From assembly GCF_024195295.1 (NCBI RefSeq), contig NZ_JAMFTH010000001.1:1178001-1242000 (forward strand): a stretch of 64,000 bases of DNA, in the 5' to 3' direction. Below, in pieces: positions 8,032 to 17,403 of this stretch (the stretch's first letter is position 1; each line of letters opens with the position of its first letter). The DNA comes from Gilvimarinus xylanilyticus. GTDB taxonomy: Bacteria > Pseudomonadota > Gammaproteobacteria > Pseudomonadales > Cellvibrionaceae. The position numbers and the translations under genes were made by a program. The notes under the pieces are model-generated. The model searched no databases and was not told the origin of the DNA. It saw only the letters and a list, made by a program, of their open reading frames with translations.

Positions 8032-9708
8032 CTATACTTTAAAGCTCGCCACCAGATCGCGCAAATTCTCTGACAACCCGCTTAGCTCGCGGCTGGCGCT
8101 GGCGGTCTTGGCCGCCCCGTCGGAGGTGCCCGTAGCCAGCTGATTAATTTCCACCAAATTCTTATCGATTTCAGCGGTGACCGAGCTTTGCTCCTCGGCA
8201 GCCGAGGCGATCTGAATCGCCATATTGGTAATCGAACCCACCGCATCGCGGATACTCACCAGTGATTCGCCGCCATCATTGGCTGCGCGCACCGCATCGC
8301 CGGTCATTTCATTGGATTCATTCATAGAGGTTACAGCGGTTTGTACTCCGGTCTGCAATTGAGCCAGCATTTTTTGAATATCTTCGGTGGATTCCTGTGT
8401 ACGGCTGGCCAGGGTTCGCACCTCGTCAGCGACTACCGCAAAACCACGTCCCTGCTCGCCGGCGCGCGCGGCCTCGATGGCGGCGTTAAGAGCCAGCAGA
8501 TTGGTTTGCTCTGCCACCCCGCGAATAACATCAATAACCGAGGTAACATTTTTGGCCTCTTCTTCCAGCTGCGCCATTACCTGAGCGGTTTCACCTATTC
8601 GCGCGGAAAGGGTTTCAACCCGACGCACCGCGGCTTGAATTCGGTCTTTACCAGCCTCGGTAATGTCGGTGGCCTGTTTGGCGCTGTCGGCGGTTTCATT
8701 GGTGTTTTGCGCCACTTCGTGAATCGCGACGGTCAACTCATTGACCGCTGAAACCACCATGTTTATCTGCTGACATTGTTCGTCGGCCGCTTTTTGACTG
8801 CCCGCCGACACTTCGAGCATGGTTGCCGAGGCCTGTGCGACCTCTTCGGTGTTGTGACGAATCTGGCCGATAATCTGCTGTAGCCGGGCCATGAAATGAT
8901 TGACATGTCCCGACAGCTCACCCAGCTCATCCTCTGAGTTTACCTCGAGCCGGATGGTCAGGTCGCCATCGCCCTCAGCGATATTTTGGATTCGATTGCT
9001 AATGGATTTAAGCGGCTTAATCACCAGCATGGGCAGTATGATCGCCGCGGCAATGGCGACCAATGTACACAGCACCGCAATCGCTATCAGCTGAGTCGTG
9101 GTTGCCTGCTCCTCGGCTTTAATTTCTTGAGTAAACTGCTCCACATGGTTCAGGCGCCGTTCTCCGACAACGTCCATATGGGTGCGCACGGCGTCAAAAA
9201 GGACGTAGCTTTGTTCAAAGCCCTCGCGCTCAAAATCGTCAATGGCATTGGGGTCGCCGCTGGCTGCCCGCGCGGCAAGCGCACTACTGTAGTCATACCA
9301 GCGCTCAAACAGGGTGATAAATTCGGCTTTCTCGGCCGCCGTGCTGGTATTGGACAACGCCAGGGACTGCAGGAAGCGATCCCGCGCCTGATTGGCATTT
9401 TCTTTATGCTCGGCGATCAAAGCCGCGGGAGTCGCTCCGCTAACCGCACTGACATAAACGGTTCTCTCGGCGGTTAAGGCCTGATACAAATCGCGGTCCG
9501 CCTGCAAAATCAACTGTAATTCCTGCAGATTAACCTCGGCAATCGTGTCGGCGTTTTTGGCCAACTGTTTGGCGGTCAAAATCGAATAAATACTGGAGTA
9601 CAAAAACAACCCCACCAGCACGACCAAAGGTATGGTCAGTTTCCAGCGAAATCCCATATTGTTATACCAACGCAGCATTCCAGCGCCCTCAATATTAATT
9701 GTTATCAT
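8032..9708 (-). CDS. Methyl-accepting chemotaxis protein
   Basis: A 558-residue transmembrane chemoreceptor. TM1 is at about residues 23-45 (IPLVVLVGLFLYSSIYS). A helical periplasmic ligand domain follows (about 46-205), of four-helix-bundle size. TM2 is at about 207-230, with HAMP directly after (KPLKSISNRIQNIAEGDGDL), then the signalling domain with the conserved tip EQTNLLALNAAIEAARAGEQ. It should cluster with CheA/CheW and bias flagella or a chemosensory-type system. There is no C-terminal CheR-binding pentapeptide; the protein ends LRDLVASFKV. ATG at 9708 has GGGGAG upstream. The ligand cannot be predicted. It may be cotranscribed with the kinase gene downstream. Confidence 0.94.
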   Translation of the reverse strand: MITINIEGAGMLRWYNNMGFRWKLTIPLVVLVGLFLYSSIYSILTAKQLAKNADTIAEVNLQELQLILQADRDLYQALTAERTVYVSAVSGATPAALIAEHKENANQARDRFLQSLALSNTSTAAEKAEFITLFERWYDYSSALAARAASGDPNAIDDFEREGFEQSYVLFDAVRTHMDVVGERRLNHVEQFTQEIKAEEQATTTQLIAIAVLCTLVAIAAAIILPMLVIKPLKSISNRIQNIAEGDGDLTIRLEVNSEDELGELSGHVNHFMARLQQIIGQIRHNTEEVAQASATMLEVSAGSQKAADEQCQQINMVVSAVNELTVAIHEVAQNTNETADSAKQATDITEAGKDRIQAAVRRVETLSARIGETAQVMAQLEEEAKNVTSVIDVIRGVAEQTNLLALNAAIEAARAGEQGRGFAVVADEVRTLASRTQESTEDIQKMLAQLQTGVQTAVTSMNESNEMTGDAVRAANDGGESLVSIRDAVGSITNMAIQIASAAEEQSSVTAEIDKNLVEINQLATGTSDGAAKTASASRELSGLSENLRDLVASFKV

Positions 9709-9934
9709 TTATGGCTCCCCGACCAAGCACGGGGCAGAGCCTGATAACTCCAGTGTAGTACACCGCGTGCTATGACGACGGTCTAATGATATCGGCGAAA
9801 AACGTTATTGCTGAAGGGGCTATCGGTGGTGTCACGGTTTATTGCTCTCGGGGGTTTACAAACTAGCAGGCTTGTTAGTGAACAACCCTTGCTGAGTTGA
9901 TATTCAACCGTGGTCTGCAGCCCCTGCAACAGGA

Positions 9935-11653
9935 TCAGGGACTTTTGAGTTTTAGACTCACCTTGGTGACCCTGGAATTGGACATATCCAGGACAATAAA
10001 TTCGACTTTACCCAGGCTGACCCGGTCGCCCACAACGGGCTGTTTATAGCGACGGTAAATATAGCGGCCAATACTCCAGTTGGCTTTTTCTGCGGGCACC
10101 TCAAAACCATATAACATACCCAAATCGGCGAGCTTGGCCCGTGGTGATACCACAAACTCCCCAAAGAAAGCTTGGGCCGAAAGGCGATCGGGCTCTTTCT
10201 CCCCTACCAGCCATTTATCCATCGCGCCTAGGGAATCTGGCTTGGCGAGCAAATAGACATGGTCGCGCTCCTGCAAGCTTTGCTCGAGCGGATTGTCGAT
10301 CGGCTCACCCTCGCGAATCACACAAAGCAAACGGGCGCCAGTGCTGTCATGCAGCCCTGCCAACCCCATGTTGAGCGCCGGAGAATCAGACAATAGCTTA
10401 TAACCCACGAACTCGTAGCCCGCCTCGCCCGGCACACCCAGTTCGACGCGCTGAACCCGCGCAGTAGACGTGGGAACATCCACCTTCAGCCAGCGAGCCA
10501 CCGGGCCCACGGTCCACCCCTGCAGCACCAACGAGATAATCACTACGAAGAAGGCAATGTTAAAAAAGAATGGCCAGTGCTCGAGCCCCGCCAACCAGGG
10601 AAACATGGCCAACACAATAGGTACAGCACCGCGCAAACCGACCCAAGAAATAAACAAGCGCTCGCGCCAGGAAAACTGAAACGGCAACAGAGAAATCCCT
10701 ACAGCCACAGGGCGCGCGACAAATATCAAAAACAAACCGATCAGTAAGGCGCTGGAAGCATAGGTCATCAATTCTGAGGGCGTAACCAGCAGCCCCAGCA
10801 TTAAAAAGAGGCTAATTTGCGCCAGCCATGCAATTCCATCGTGAAATCGCTGAATATTATAAAGCCCGCGCGAGACCCGGTTACCTACCATCAACCCCGC
10901 GAGATAAACCGCCAAAAACCCGCTCGAATGCAGCACTGCGGCAAGGCCAAAAATCGATACCCCACCGAACAGCGCCAGCAACGGGTAAAGCCCCGGGCTG
11001 AGAGCCAGACGCGCCACGCCCCAAGCGAGAACGCGACCGCCTGCCACACCGATTAGGGCACCTACCCCCATTTGCCAGGCAAACCCCAGCAACATGGATG
11101 GGTTAAAGCCGGTCTCTCCCATGCGTAAGAATTCCACCACCGTAATGGTCAGAAAAATCGCCATAGGGTCGTTCAGACCGGACTCTATCTCTAGGGTGGC
11201 GCCCACCCGCGCCTTGAGCGCGAGCCCCTGCATATTCAGCACCGAAAATACTGCAGCGGCGTCGGTAGAACCCACAATAGCCCCCACCAACATCCCCTCC
11301 ACCCAGGGCAAGCCCAAGACCCAGGCGGCAAAGGCACCGCAGGCCCCGGCGGTAATCACAACACCCACCGAGGCCAAAACCAGCGCGGGCTTTAAGCCCA
11401 CCCGAAAATTGTTAATATCAGTGCGCAGCCCACCGTCAAACAAAATAACCGCCAGGGCCAAGGTGCCTAAAAAGAGCGCCGACTGGACATCGTTATAGGC
11501 AATTCCGCCAATGCCCTCTTCGCCACCGAGCATACCCACCAGCAAAAACACCAGAAGTAAAGGCATACCCACGCGCGGCGAAAGCGCACTGGCCAATATG
11601 CTGATCAAAAACAGTACAGCGCCCAATAAAATGAGCTGATTTAGTAATTCCAT
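9935..11653 (-). CDS. nhaP2: K+(Na+)/H+ antiporter NhaP2/CvrA
   Basis: A 572-residue inner-membrane cation/proton antiporter of the CPA1 family. About twelve hydrophobic segments fill residues 5-390, including the ion-site motifs GSTDAAAVFS and ESGLNDPMA. The C-terminus (about 400-570) is cytoplasmic, with a TrkA-C/RCK-C-like part (EPIDNPLEQSLQERDHVYLLAKP) and a CorC/HlyC-like tail, the arrangement of E. coli CvrA/NhaP2. These antiporters expel K+ or Na+ and affect volume and pH control. The start at 11653 is 97 bases from divergent rnb, so the two share a promoter region. Confidence 0.92.
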   Translation of the reverse strand: MELLNQLILLGAVLFLISILASALSPRVGMPLLLVFLLVGMLGGEEGIGGIAYNDVQSALFLGTLALAVILFDGGLRTDINNFRVGLKPALVLASVGVVITAGACGAFAAWVLGLPWVEGMLVGAIVGSTDAAAVFSVLNMQGLALKARVGATLEIESGLNDPMAIFLTITVVEFLRMGETGFNPSMLLGFAWQMGVGALIGVAGGRVLAWGVARLALSPGLYPLLALFGGVSIFGLAAVLHSSGFLAVYLAGLMVGNRVSRGLYNIQRFHDGIAWLAQISLFLMLGLLVTPSELMTYASSALLIGLFLIFVARPVAVGISLLPFQFSWRERLFISWVGLRGAVPIVLAMFPWLAGLEHWPFFFNIAFFVVIISLVLQGWTVGPVARWLKVDVPTSTARVQRVELGVPGEAGYEFVGYKLLSDSPALNMGLAGLHDSTGARLLCVIREGEPIDNPLEQSLQERDHVYLLAKPDSLGAMDKWLVGEKEPDRLSAQAFFGEFVVSPRAKLADLGMLYGFEVPAEKANWSIGRYIYRRYKQPVVGDRVSLGKVEFIVLDMSNSRVTKVSLKLKSP

Positions 11654-11750
11654 AGAGACATAATACTACACAAGCGAGCTATCACAGCGAGAAACCCCAA
11701 TAGGTGTTATTATTCCCTTTTTAACGCCGCCAGAAACAAGTTGTTTATTC

Positions 11751-13751
11751 ATGCTCAGTAAAGACGCGCTGTCGCAGCTATCACAATTAAAATCCAACAT
11801 TGAAGCCCACAAAGAATACGCCGAGGGAATCATCCGGCCCACGGCCAAACGATTTGGCTTTGTTCGCCTTGACGATGGCCGTGACGCCTTCCTCGACCCA
11901 GAACAGATGCAAAGAGTGCTGCCCGGCGACCGAGTAAAAGTCAGCTTGGGTGAGAACGACAAAAAGCAGCTAGAGGCCCAGCTGGAGTCTCTGTTGGACA
12001 GCGAGCTAAAAACCTTTGTGGGACGCTATGTCCGCAAAGGTCCGGCGCATTTTGTCGAACCCGACCTTCCCCCCTTCTCCCGCTGGCTGTTTATCCCTCC
12101 ACAGGAGCGTACCAATTGCGGCGAGGGTGATTTAGTCCAATGTGAGCTGATTCGCCACCCCTTCAAACACCAGGGAAAAGCCCAAATTCGCGTGATTAAC
12201 CGCATTGGCAAGCCTGAGGAACCCGGCATTGAGGGGCGCTACATCAGCGCCAAATTCGACCTGCCGTCCGAGTGGTCAGACGCCGCGAGCGCCCAGGCCC
12301 AGCAAATCACCCCCGACGCACTGAACCAGCTAGAGCGGGAGGATTTGACCGCCCTACCTCTGGTCACCATAGACTCGGAATTCACCCGGGATATGGATGA
12401 CGCCATTCACGCGGAGCAAACCGAAACTGGCTGGACGTTAACCACCGCTATCGCCGACCCCGGCAGCTTGATTGAGCCAGATAGCCCGCTGGAGCAGACC
12501 GCGCGCGAGCGGGTTAGCACCCTGTATCTGCTGGGGCACCCGGTGACCATGCTGCCCACCGAGCTCTCTCACGAGACGTTTTCTTTGATACCCGATGCGA
12601 TAAAGCCGGCACTGGTATGCCGCATGGAAATATCGCGCAGCGGGGAAATTACCGATTACCGATTCTCGACGGCCAATATTCGCTCTCATCACAAACTCAG
12701 TTACCAAGGGGTAAGCGAGTTACTGGATAACAGCGGTGACACGCTGCAAAAAGAGTTGCCCGCAGCGATTACGACCAGTTTACAAGCGCTTAACGAGTGC
12801 GCAAAAGCGCGCCTGAGCCATCGCCAGGAACACGCCCTGGTTATGGAAGACCGCGCCGACTACCAATACTGGCTTAACGATTTAAAGAAAATTGAGCGGA
12901 TTGAAAAACGCTCCCGTAACACGGCGCAAAAGGTCGTCGAGGAAGCCATGCTGGCCACCAATATCTGTGCGGGCGAGCTGTTCCTTAAATACCCCGACAC
13001 CGCCATATTCTCAAGCCATATAGGCTTTCGGCCCGAACGCCTGGAGGATGTAAAAAGCCTGATTCAGGAAGTCATCCCCGAACTTGCCGAGCTGGATTTT
13101 ACCCGGTTGGATAATTTCCAAAAACTGTTCAAAACCTTAAGGCAGAACGCTCCCTCAGATCCCCAGCAGGGGCAGTTATTATCATTGTTGCAACGCATGC
13201 AACAAGCGGGCAGCCTGACTCAACATAGCCTGGGTCATTTTGGTCTGGGGTTTAACGCTTACGCGACCGTCACTTCGCCCATTCGGCGCTATCAAGACCT
13301 TTATAACCACCGGATACTGAAAGCAATCCTCGCAGGCGAGACCTTACCCACCCTAACCGACTCTGAGGTTACCCAACTGCAGGCGACCCTCAGTAATGGC
13401 AGACAAGCCAGCCGCACTCTGGAACAGTGGCTGCTGTGTCAGTACATGGCCGATAAAGAAGGCACTGTGCATCACGGCACCATTGTCGGAGTAACCGCCC
13501 GGGGCATTAACGTAAGACTGGATGATGTGGGTACCGACGGCTTTGTCCAACTCGCGGAAAAAGGCCAACCCAAACCTAAGTTTGACAGTCGAAAATTAGT
13601 ACTGAGAACGGATTCCGATGAGTTCTTTTTGGATCAGCCGGTAACCGTAAAAGTGAAAAGTGTCGATACAAATAGCCGACGCATTAACCTAGAGCTAGTG
13701 GATAAGGCGATCGCCGAGCGCTTAAAGGCTTTTGATCAAGCCGACACCTAG
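11751..13751 (+). CDS. rnb: Exoribonuclease II
   Basis: A processive 3'-5' hydrolytic exoribonuclease of 666 residues that degrades unstructured RNA. N-terminal cold-shock-type OB domains (about 20-180; RFGFVRLDDGRDAFL) are followed by the RNB catalytic domain with the metal-binding aspartates D208, D214, D216 and D217 (DSEFTRDMDDAI). The SPIRRYQDLYNHR block that follows contains the catalytic-site arginine, and an S1 domain ends the protein (about 575-655, GTIVGVTARGINVRLDD). Lengths fit RNase II (about 640) rather than the longer RNase R. ATG start with no strong ribosome site. A shared bidirectional terminator follows. Confidence 0.93.
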   Translation: MLSKDALSQLSQLKSNIEAHKEYAEGIIRPTAKRFGFVRLDDGRDAFLDPEQMQRVLPGDRVKVSLGENDKKQLEAQLESLLDSELKTFVGRYVRKGPAHFVEPDLPPFSRWLFIPPQERTNCGEGDLVQCELIRHPFKHQGKAQIRVINRIGKPEEPGIEGRYISAKFDLPSEWSDAASAQAQQITPDALNQLEREDLTALPLVTIDSEFTRDMDDAIHAEQTETGWTLTTAIADPGSLIEPDSPLEQTARERVSTLYLLGHPVTMLPTELSHETFSLIPDAIKPALVCRMEISRSGEITDYRFSTANIRSHHKLSYQGVSELLDNSGDTLQKELPAAITTSLQALNECAKARLSHRQEHALVMEDRADYQYWLNDLKKIERIEKRSRNTAQKVVEEAMLATNICAGELFLKYPDTAIFSSHIGFRPERLEDVKSLIQEVIPELAELDFTRLDNFQKLFKTLRQNAPSDPQQGQLLSLLQRMQQAGSLTQHSLGHFGLGFNAYATVTSPIRRYQDLYNHRILKAILAGETLPTLTDSEVTQLQATLSNGRQASRTLEQWLLCQYMADKEGTVHHGTIVGVTARGINVRLDDVGTDGFVQLAEKGQPKPKFDSRKLVLRTDSDEFFLDQPVTVKVKSVDTNSRRINLELVDKAIAERLKAFDQADT

Positions 13752-13779
13752 CAGGCGTTATTCACCAGTGTTTAATAGA

Positions 13780-13811
13780 AAATACGCCGGCGACTGCCGG
13801 CGTATTTTTTT
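13780..13811. terminator. Bidirectional rho-independent terminator
   Basis: 12-bp perfect stem AAATACGCCGGC / GCCGGCGTATTT, loop GACT, followed by T's on the plus strand and preceded by A's. It serves rnb and the convergent pectinesterase gene. Confidence 0.92.
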
Positions 13812-13862
13812 GCAAACAATTAACCCCACATTTTGATTGCGGGATTAATCGACGAATGGGCT

Positions 13863-16421
13863 TTATGGTTCAGGAACCCAACCCTCACCGCCATTAAAGC
13901 TGGCAAAAACCGACGCCCGATCCATAAAACCGCTCGCCTCGCCAGCCGACAAGACATAACCGGACTCGCGCGCGGTTAAATCGAGCGGCGCACCGTTCAG
14001 ATCGGTACTGCCATACTCGCGCCAGCCAGAGGTTGCGCTGGCAACCGATGGGTTAGGCGCGGGTTGACTGTTGACACCCTCTCCGGCCCAACCAATGGGA
14101 TTGATATGACTATCCATGGCACAATTGATAAAAGTCACATTATCAAAATAATCGCCACTGCCCCCACTGCGGGCCAAATAAGAGGCCCCCGTTGGAATCA
14201 TATTACCGGTTGGACCCGCACCTTGAGTCAGGCGGGAGTTTAAAAACACAAAACCCGGGTCTGATTCATTCTGGGTGCGAGCCTGCAAAATATAACCGCC
14301 ATTCGACGCGCTGCGCGAATCACCCAAGGATCGAATTTCGCTGTTTTCAAACAAAGATGCGACACTGTAACCCCAAATGAAGTCCACGTTACCCGCTACC
14401 AAGGTGTTATAAAACCAGGTATAGCCTTTTAACAACAAGGTATCTTGCTCGCTGATAAAGTTGGCATTTTTCGCAATCAGACGATGGCTACTATTAAAAT
14501 AAATAGTCTCCGCCTGATTGGAGGCATCATTGCGACGAATATGATCATTCTGTAGCGTCAGCGACTCCAGCACTAACCTATCCGCCCCTTCCACTAAAAA
14601 TACACTGCGACCACCACCGGGGGTGCCGGAACTAGGCGCGGCACTGCCGCCCGAACCGCCGTTCAGTGATTCGTAGTTATCATAGTGAATCACTACCCCA
14701 TCGCGACTTTCACCGCGAATGGTTAAGTTATTCTTGTTGCGCAAAAATAACATTTCACGATAGGCCCCATCGCGCACGTTGATCACGGCAGGGTCGTCTT
14801 TCGCCACCTCGGACATGACATAATTCAATGCGCCCTGCACAGTGCGAAAATCTGCTGCACCATCGTCGTCAACACTCACCTCTGTGCCACCAGGTTTTTC
14901 CGCGCGGGTGCTAAACTGCCAACCGCTGGTATCCCCCAGACCGACAAACTCACTGCCATTAAGGGTGGCGCTCACCACACCATCACCAATCGCCACATAA
15001 TATTGCGAGCCATAATCCAGCACTCCGGTGTGGGGCTGTATATGCAGGGTATTCCCGTCTATGGTAAAGGGCTGGTAGTACACGCTACGCACCCGATCCT
15101 GGTCACGATAGCCGATGTGATCTATCTCTGCGCCTAAGTTAATCACATCCACCAAGGTGTTATCACTGGCACGGAAGATTCGCACGGAACCTATGTCTCC
15201 CAATTCGGGGACATCGTCAAAGGTGATAGCAAAAGATTGATCAATATGCACATCAGTGGCGGCCGGAGCGGGGATTACCTTGCCATTCAGGTCTCCGTAC
15301 TGGGCCGACGGCATGGTAAAACCCTCGGCGACCATGACATCAATGGTGCGAACAATACTGGGATCGGAACCACTGGTAAAACTGACTTCGGCCTCACCCT
15401 TCGTCAGCGGAGTGAGACTGACACGATCACCCTCTACGGCAACGGCGACGACAGCCGGGTCGGATGATTCAACACTAAACGTATCCGCAGTGACGCCGTC
15501 ATCCTGCATCGCCGACACTGTGACCTGCAATGGTTCATTACCGGCCTCTACTTCCCAGCTGGGTTCAGCGTAGTCGAGTGTTAACTGCACAGGCTTTACC
15601 GCCGGGTCACCCACTTTGATATCGTCAATTTCAAACGAGCGGTTGTAGGTATAAAGCCCAATCAATCCTTTTTCGCTGTAGAGGTTTTCTTCGCTGGTGC
15701 CTAGCTTTTCACCGTTTAGGTAAACACTTAATGCATCGCCAATCAATTCAAAACGCACGGTGTACCAAACCCCATCGGTGTCGCCCGCTTCGCCCAGTAA
15801 AATCGGCTTGCCCGCCTGCACCGGACGAGAGATAGAACCGTCTTCACTTTTGGCCACCTCAACTTTGGTACTGCTGGAGGAGTTTTGCACGTTTAAACCA
15901 CCGGCATACCAGTTTCCGGGGCTGTCATAGCGCGCCATCATGTATAAAAATTTACTGGCCGTATTACTGTTTTGGCGCGGCCGGATTCTCGCTTCGACAA
16001 AATAATCCGCCGCAGGCACATCGGCAAAGGCTTCTGGGGTGACCAGTAACAGCTCGCCGTCTACTTTGTTGGGACCTGCGGTAGCGGCGGTATAGCGCAG
16101 AACATTGTTGCCATTATCGTCCAGAATATCGAATTGACCGGTCGCACCTTTCGTATTATCGGGAGCGGCCAGAATATTCCAGCGCGATAAATCACCCGAG
16201 GCGAAATCTTCACAGAAATACAGGCCGGTTTCCGGGCACACATAGGGCCCACTTGGGACTTCTGGTTCGGGTTCGGGTTCGGGTTCGGGTTCGGGTTCGG
16301 GTAGCGAGTCTTGCTCGGAAGGCACTTTAATGACAATCGCTTCATCGTCATCACTGTCGCTGCCACAACCGGCCAAGGTGCCCATTAACACCGCCGCTGA
16401 CAACAATAGCATTCTATTCAT
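13863..16421 (-). CDS. Multidomain pectinesterase (CE8) lipoprotein
   Basis: An 852-residue protein starting at ATG 16421 (AAGGA upstream) with a lipoprotein signal ending LAGC, so it is probably lipid-anchored to the outer membrane. After an acidic stretch and a (PE)n linker comes a LamG/concanavalin-like domain (about 65-265), a bacterial Ig-like segment (about 270-365), an Ig/SwmB-like segment (about 370-520) and the beta-helix CE8 catalytic domain (about 530-850). Catalytic motifs are seen: GAYREM, QAETIY, Q659-D660-TL, D680-FIWG and R751. It should remove methyl esters from homogalacturonan, exposing it to pectate lyases. Start codons 27 codons upstream are ignored because they precede the signal peptide. 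Confidence 0.9.
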   Translation of the reverse strand: MNRMLLLSAAVLMGTLAGCGSDSDDDEAIVIKVPSEQDSLPEPEPEPEPEPEPEVPSGPYVCPETGLYFCEDFASGDLSRWNILAAPDNTKGATGQFDILDDNGNNVLRYTAATAGPNKVDGELLLVTPEAFADVPAADYFVEARIRPRQNSNTASKFLYMMARYDSPGNWYAGGLNVQNSSSSTKVEVAKSEDGSISRPVQAGKPILLGEAGDTDGVWYTVRFELIGDALSVYLNGEKLGTSEENLYSEKGLIGLYTYNRSFEIDDIKVGDPAVKPVQLTLDYAEPSWEVEAGNEPLQVTVSAMQDDGVTADTFSVESSDPAVVAVAVEGDRVSLTPLTKGEAEVSFTSGSDPSIVRTIDVMVAEGFTMPSAQYGDLNGKVIPAPAATDVHIDQSFAITFDDVPELGDIGSVRIFRASDNTLVDVINLGAEIDHIGYRDQDRVRSVYYQPFTIDGNTLHIQPHTGVLDYGSQYYVAIGDGVVSATLNGSEFVGLGDTSGWQFSTRAEKPGGTEVSVDDDGAADFRTVQGALNYVMSEVAKDDPAVINVRDGAYREMLFLRNKNNLTIRGESRDGVVIHYDNYESLNGGSGGSAAPSSGTPGGGRSVFLVEGADRLVLESLTLQNDHIRRNDASNQAETIYFNSSHRLIAKNANFISEQDTLLLKGYTWFYNTLVAGNVDFIWGYSVASLFENSEIRSLGDSRSASNGGYILQARTQNESDPGFVFLNSRLTQGAGPTGNMIPTGASYLARSGGSGDYFDNVTFINCAMDSHINPIGWAGEGVNSQPAPNPSVASATSGWREYGSTDLNGAPLDLTARESGYVLSAGEASGFMDRASVFASFNGGEGWVPEP
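16264..16302 (-). repeat. Hexanucleotide tandem repeat coding for a Pro-Glu linker
   Basis: About 6.5 copies of GGTTCG on the plus strand, read on the minus strand as alternating Pro and Glu codons between the lipoprotein anchor and the first domain. Unit length is a multiple of three, so copy-number change would lengthen the linker without a frameshift. Confidence 0.92.
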
Positions 16422-16777
16422 ACGCTGTTCCTTATTATTTTTGAGTAAAAACTTTGCGGATAAGATGGCTCCACAAAAAGTCGTCCTGACCACACCAAAC
16501 AATATGGCCTTACCAACAATACAACATTAGTCAGGCCAAAACAATCGTATGATAAATTTTATGAGACGGCCTTATTAAGGGTTTTGTAGAAACGTCTCGC
16601 ACGAGCGGTAAAAGCTACAATATCAATCACTTAGGGCTGATCAGATAACCACCAACTGAGGCTTCAAGCGGCTCGAAACGAGACCGAAACCACAAAATAT
16701 TAGCTATTCATGGGCAATGGCTTAGCATTTGCAATATAGTTCGACACCAGATTTAACTCGACTTGAGGAGTCACATT
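16422..16777. other. Divergent promoter region between pectinesterase and outer-membrane gene
   Basis: About 356 bases without a gene. It contains two inverted pairs, GAGACG (16563-16568) with CGTCTC (16593-16598) and TTGTAG (16584-16589) with CTACAA (16615-16620), which interleave and could be operator sites. No classical -35/-10 pair stands out. Confidence 0.5.
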
Positions 16778-17356
16778 ATGGTCAAACCACTTAACCCTCT
16801 TACCCTGTCTATCGGCCTTGTCGCGGCACTATCCACAGCCCCTAGCCTAGCTCAGTCAAACAGTGCAACCGCGGTCAACTATACCTATGGGGGCCTACAA
16901 TATACCGAACAGAATTTGGACGATTACGACTGCAACCAGGATGGTTTAAGTGCATATGGTAGCTACGCGATCGACAATAACTGGTTCGCCCTGGGCAACC
17001 TTACGGATGTGAGTGGGGACAAAGGCTGCGGGTCGACCACCTTGCGCGCCGGCGGTGGCTACCACACCCTGTTGACCCGGGGCTGGGATCTATACGGCAC
17101 CTTGAGCGTAGAGCGCACTGACCCGGACCATGGCGATAGCGACACCGGCCTAGTCGCGGCTGCGGGGGTACGCGGTTGGATGTTTCAACAGCTGGAAGGT
17201 AAAGCAGAAGTGGCGCATCACACCGTCTTTGATGACACCACCGAGCTCAACCTGGGGGCCAATTACTGGTTTACAAACGCGCTGGCCGCCACCCTGGACA
17301 CCAGCTTTTCAGACGAAGGTGAATCCATTTCGCTAGGCGCAAGAATGAACTTTTAG
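16778..17356 (+). CDS. Small outer-membrane beta-barrel protein, function unknown
   Basis: A 192-residue exported protein. The signal peptide is about residues 1-28 (LSIGLVAALSTAPSLAQS), followed by amphipathic beta-strand-like segments rich in G, Y and T and a C-terminal SLGARMNF ending in Phe, the usual BAM recognition signal. An eight-stranded barrel of the OmpA/OmpW size class is likely. Two cysteines (DYDCNQ and DKGCGS) could form a disulfide. ATG at 16778 follows GAGGAG, so I prefer it to an in-frame ATG five codons earlier. It diverges from the pectinesterase gene, but a functional link is only positional. Confidence 0.75.
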   Translation: MVKPLNPLTLSIGLVAALSTAPSLAQSNSATAVNYTYGGLQYTEQNLDDYDCNQDGLSAYGSYAIDNNWFALGNLTDVSGDKGCGSTTLRAGGGYHTLLTRGWDLYGTLSVERTDPDHGDSDTGLVAAAGVRGWMFQQLEGKAEVAHHTVFDDTTELNLGANYWFTNALAATLDTSFSDEGESISLGARMNF

Positions 17357-17362
17357 TCTTTC

Positions 17363-17394
17363 TCCGGCAAGGCTACAATAGTGGTTTTGCCGGA
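17363..17394 (+). promoter_or_regulatory. Hairpin before cvfB start
   Basis: Perfect 8-bp inverted repeat TCCGGCAA / TTGCCGGA with a 16-base loop, ending nine bases before the cvfB ATG. No T-run, so it is not a classical terminator. It may affect initiation, since cvfB lacks a clear ribosome site. Confidence 0.4.
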
Positions 17395-17403
17395 TTCCCT
17401 CCC

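Noticed and set aside
16264-16302. Short tandem repeat as a possible CRISPR or phase-variation tract
   Set aside because: Six-base units without spacers, in frame in a coding region; not CRISPR, and a hexamer cannot cause frameshifts.
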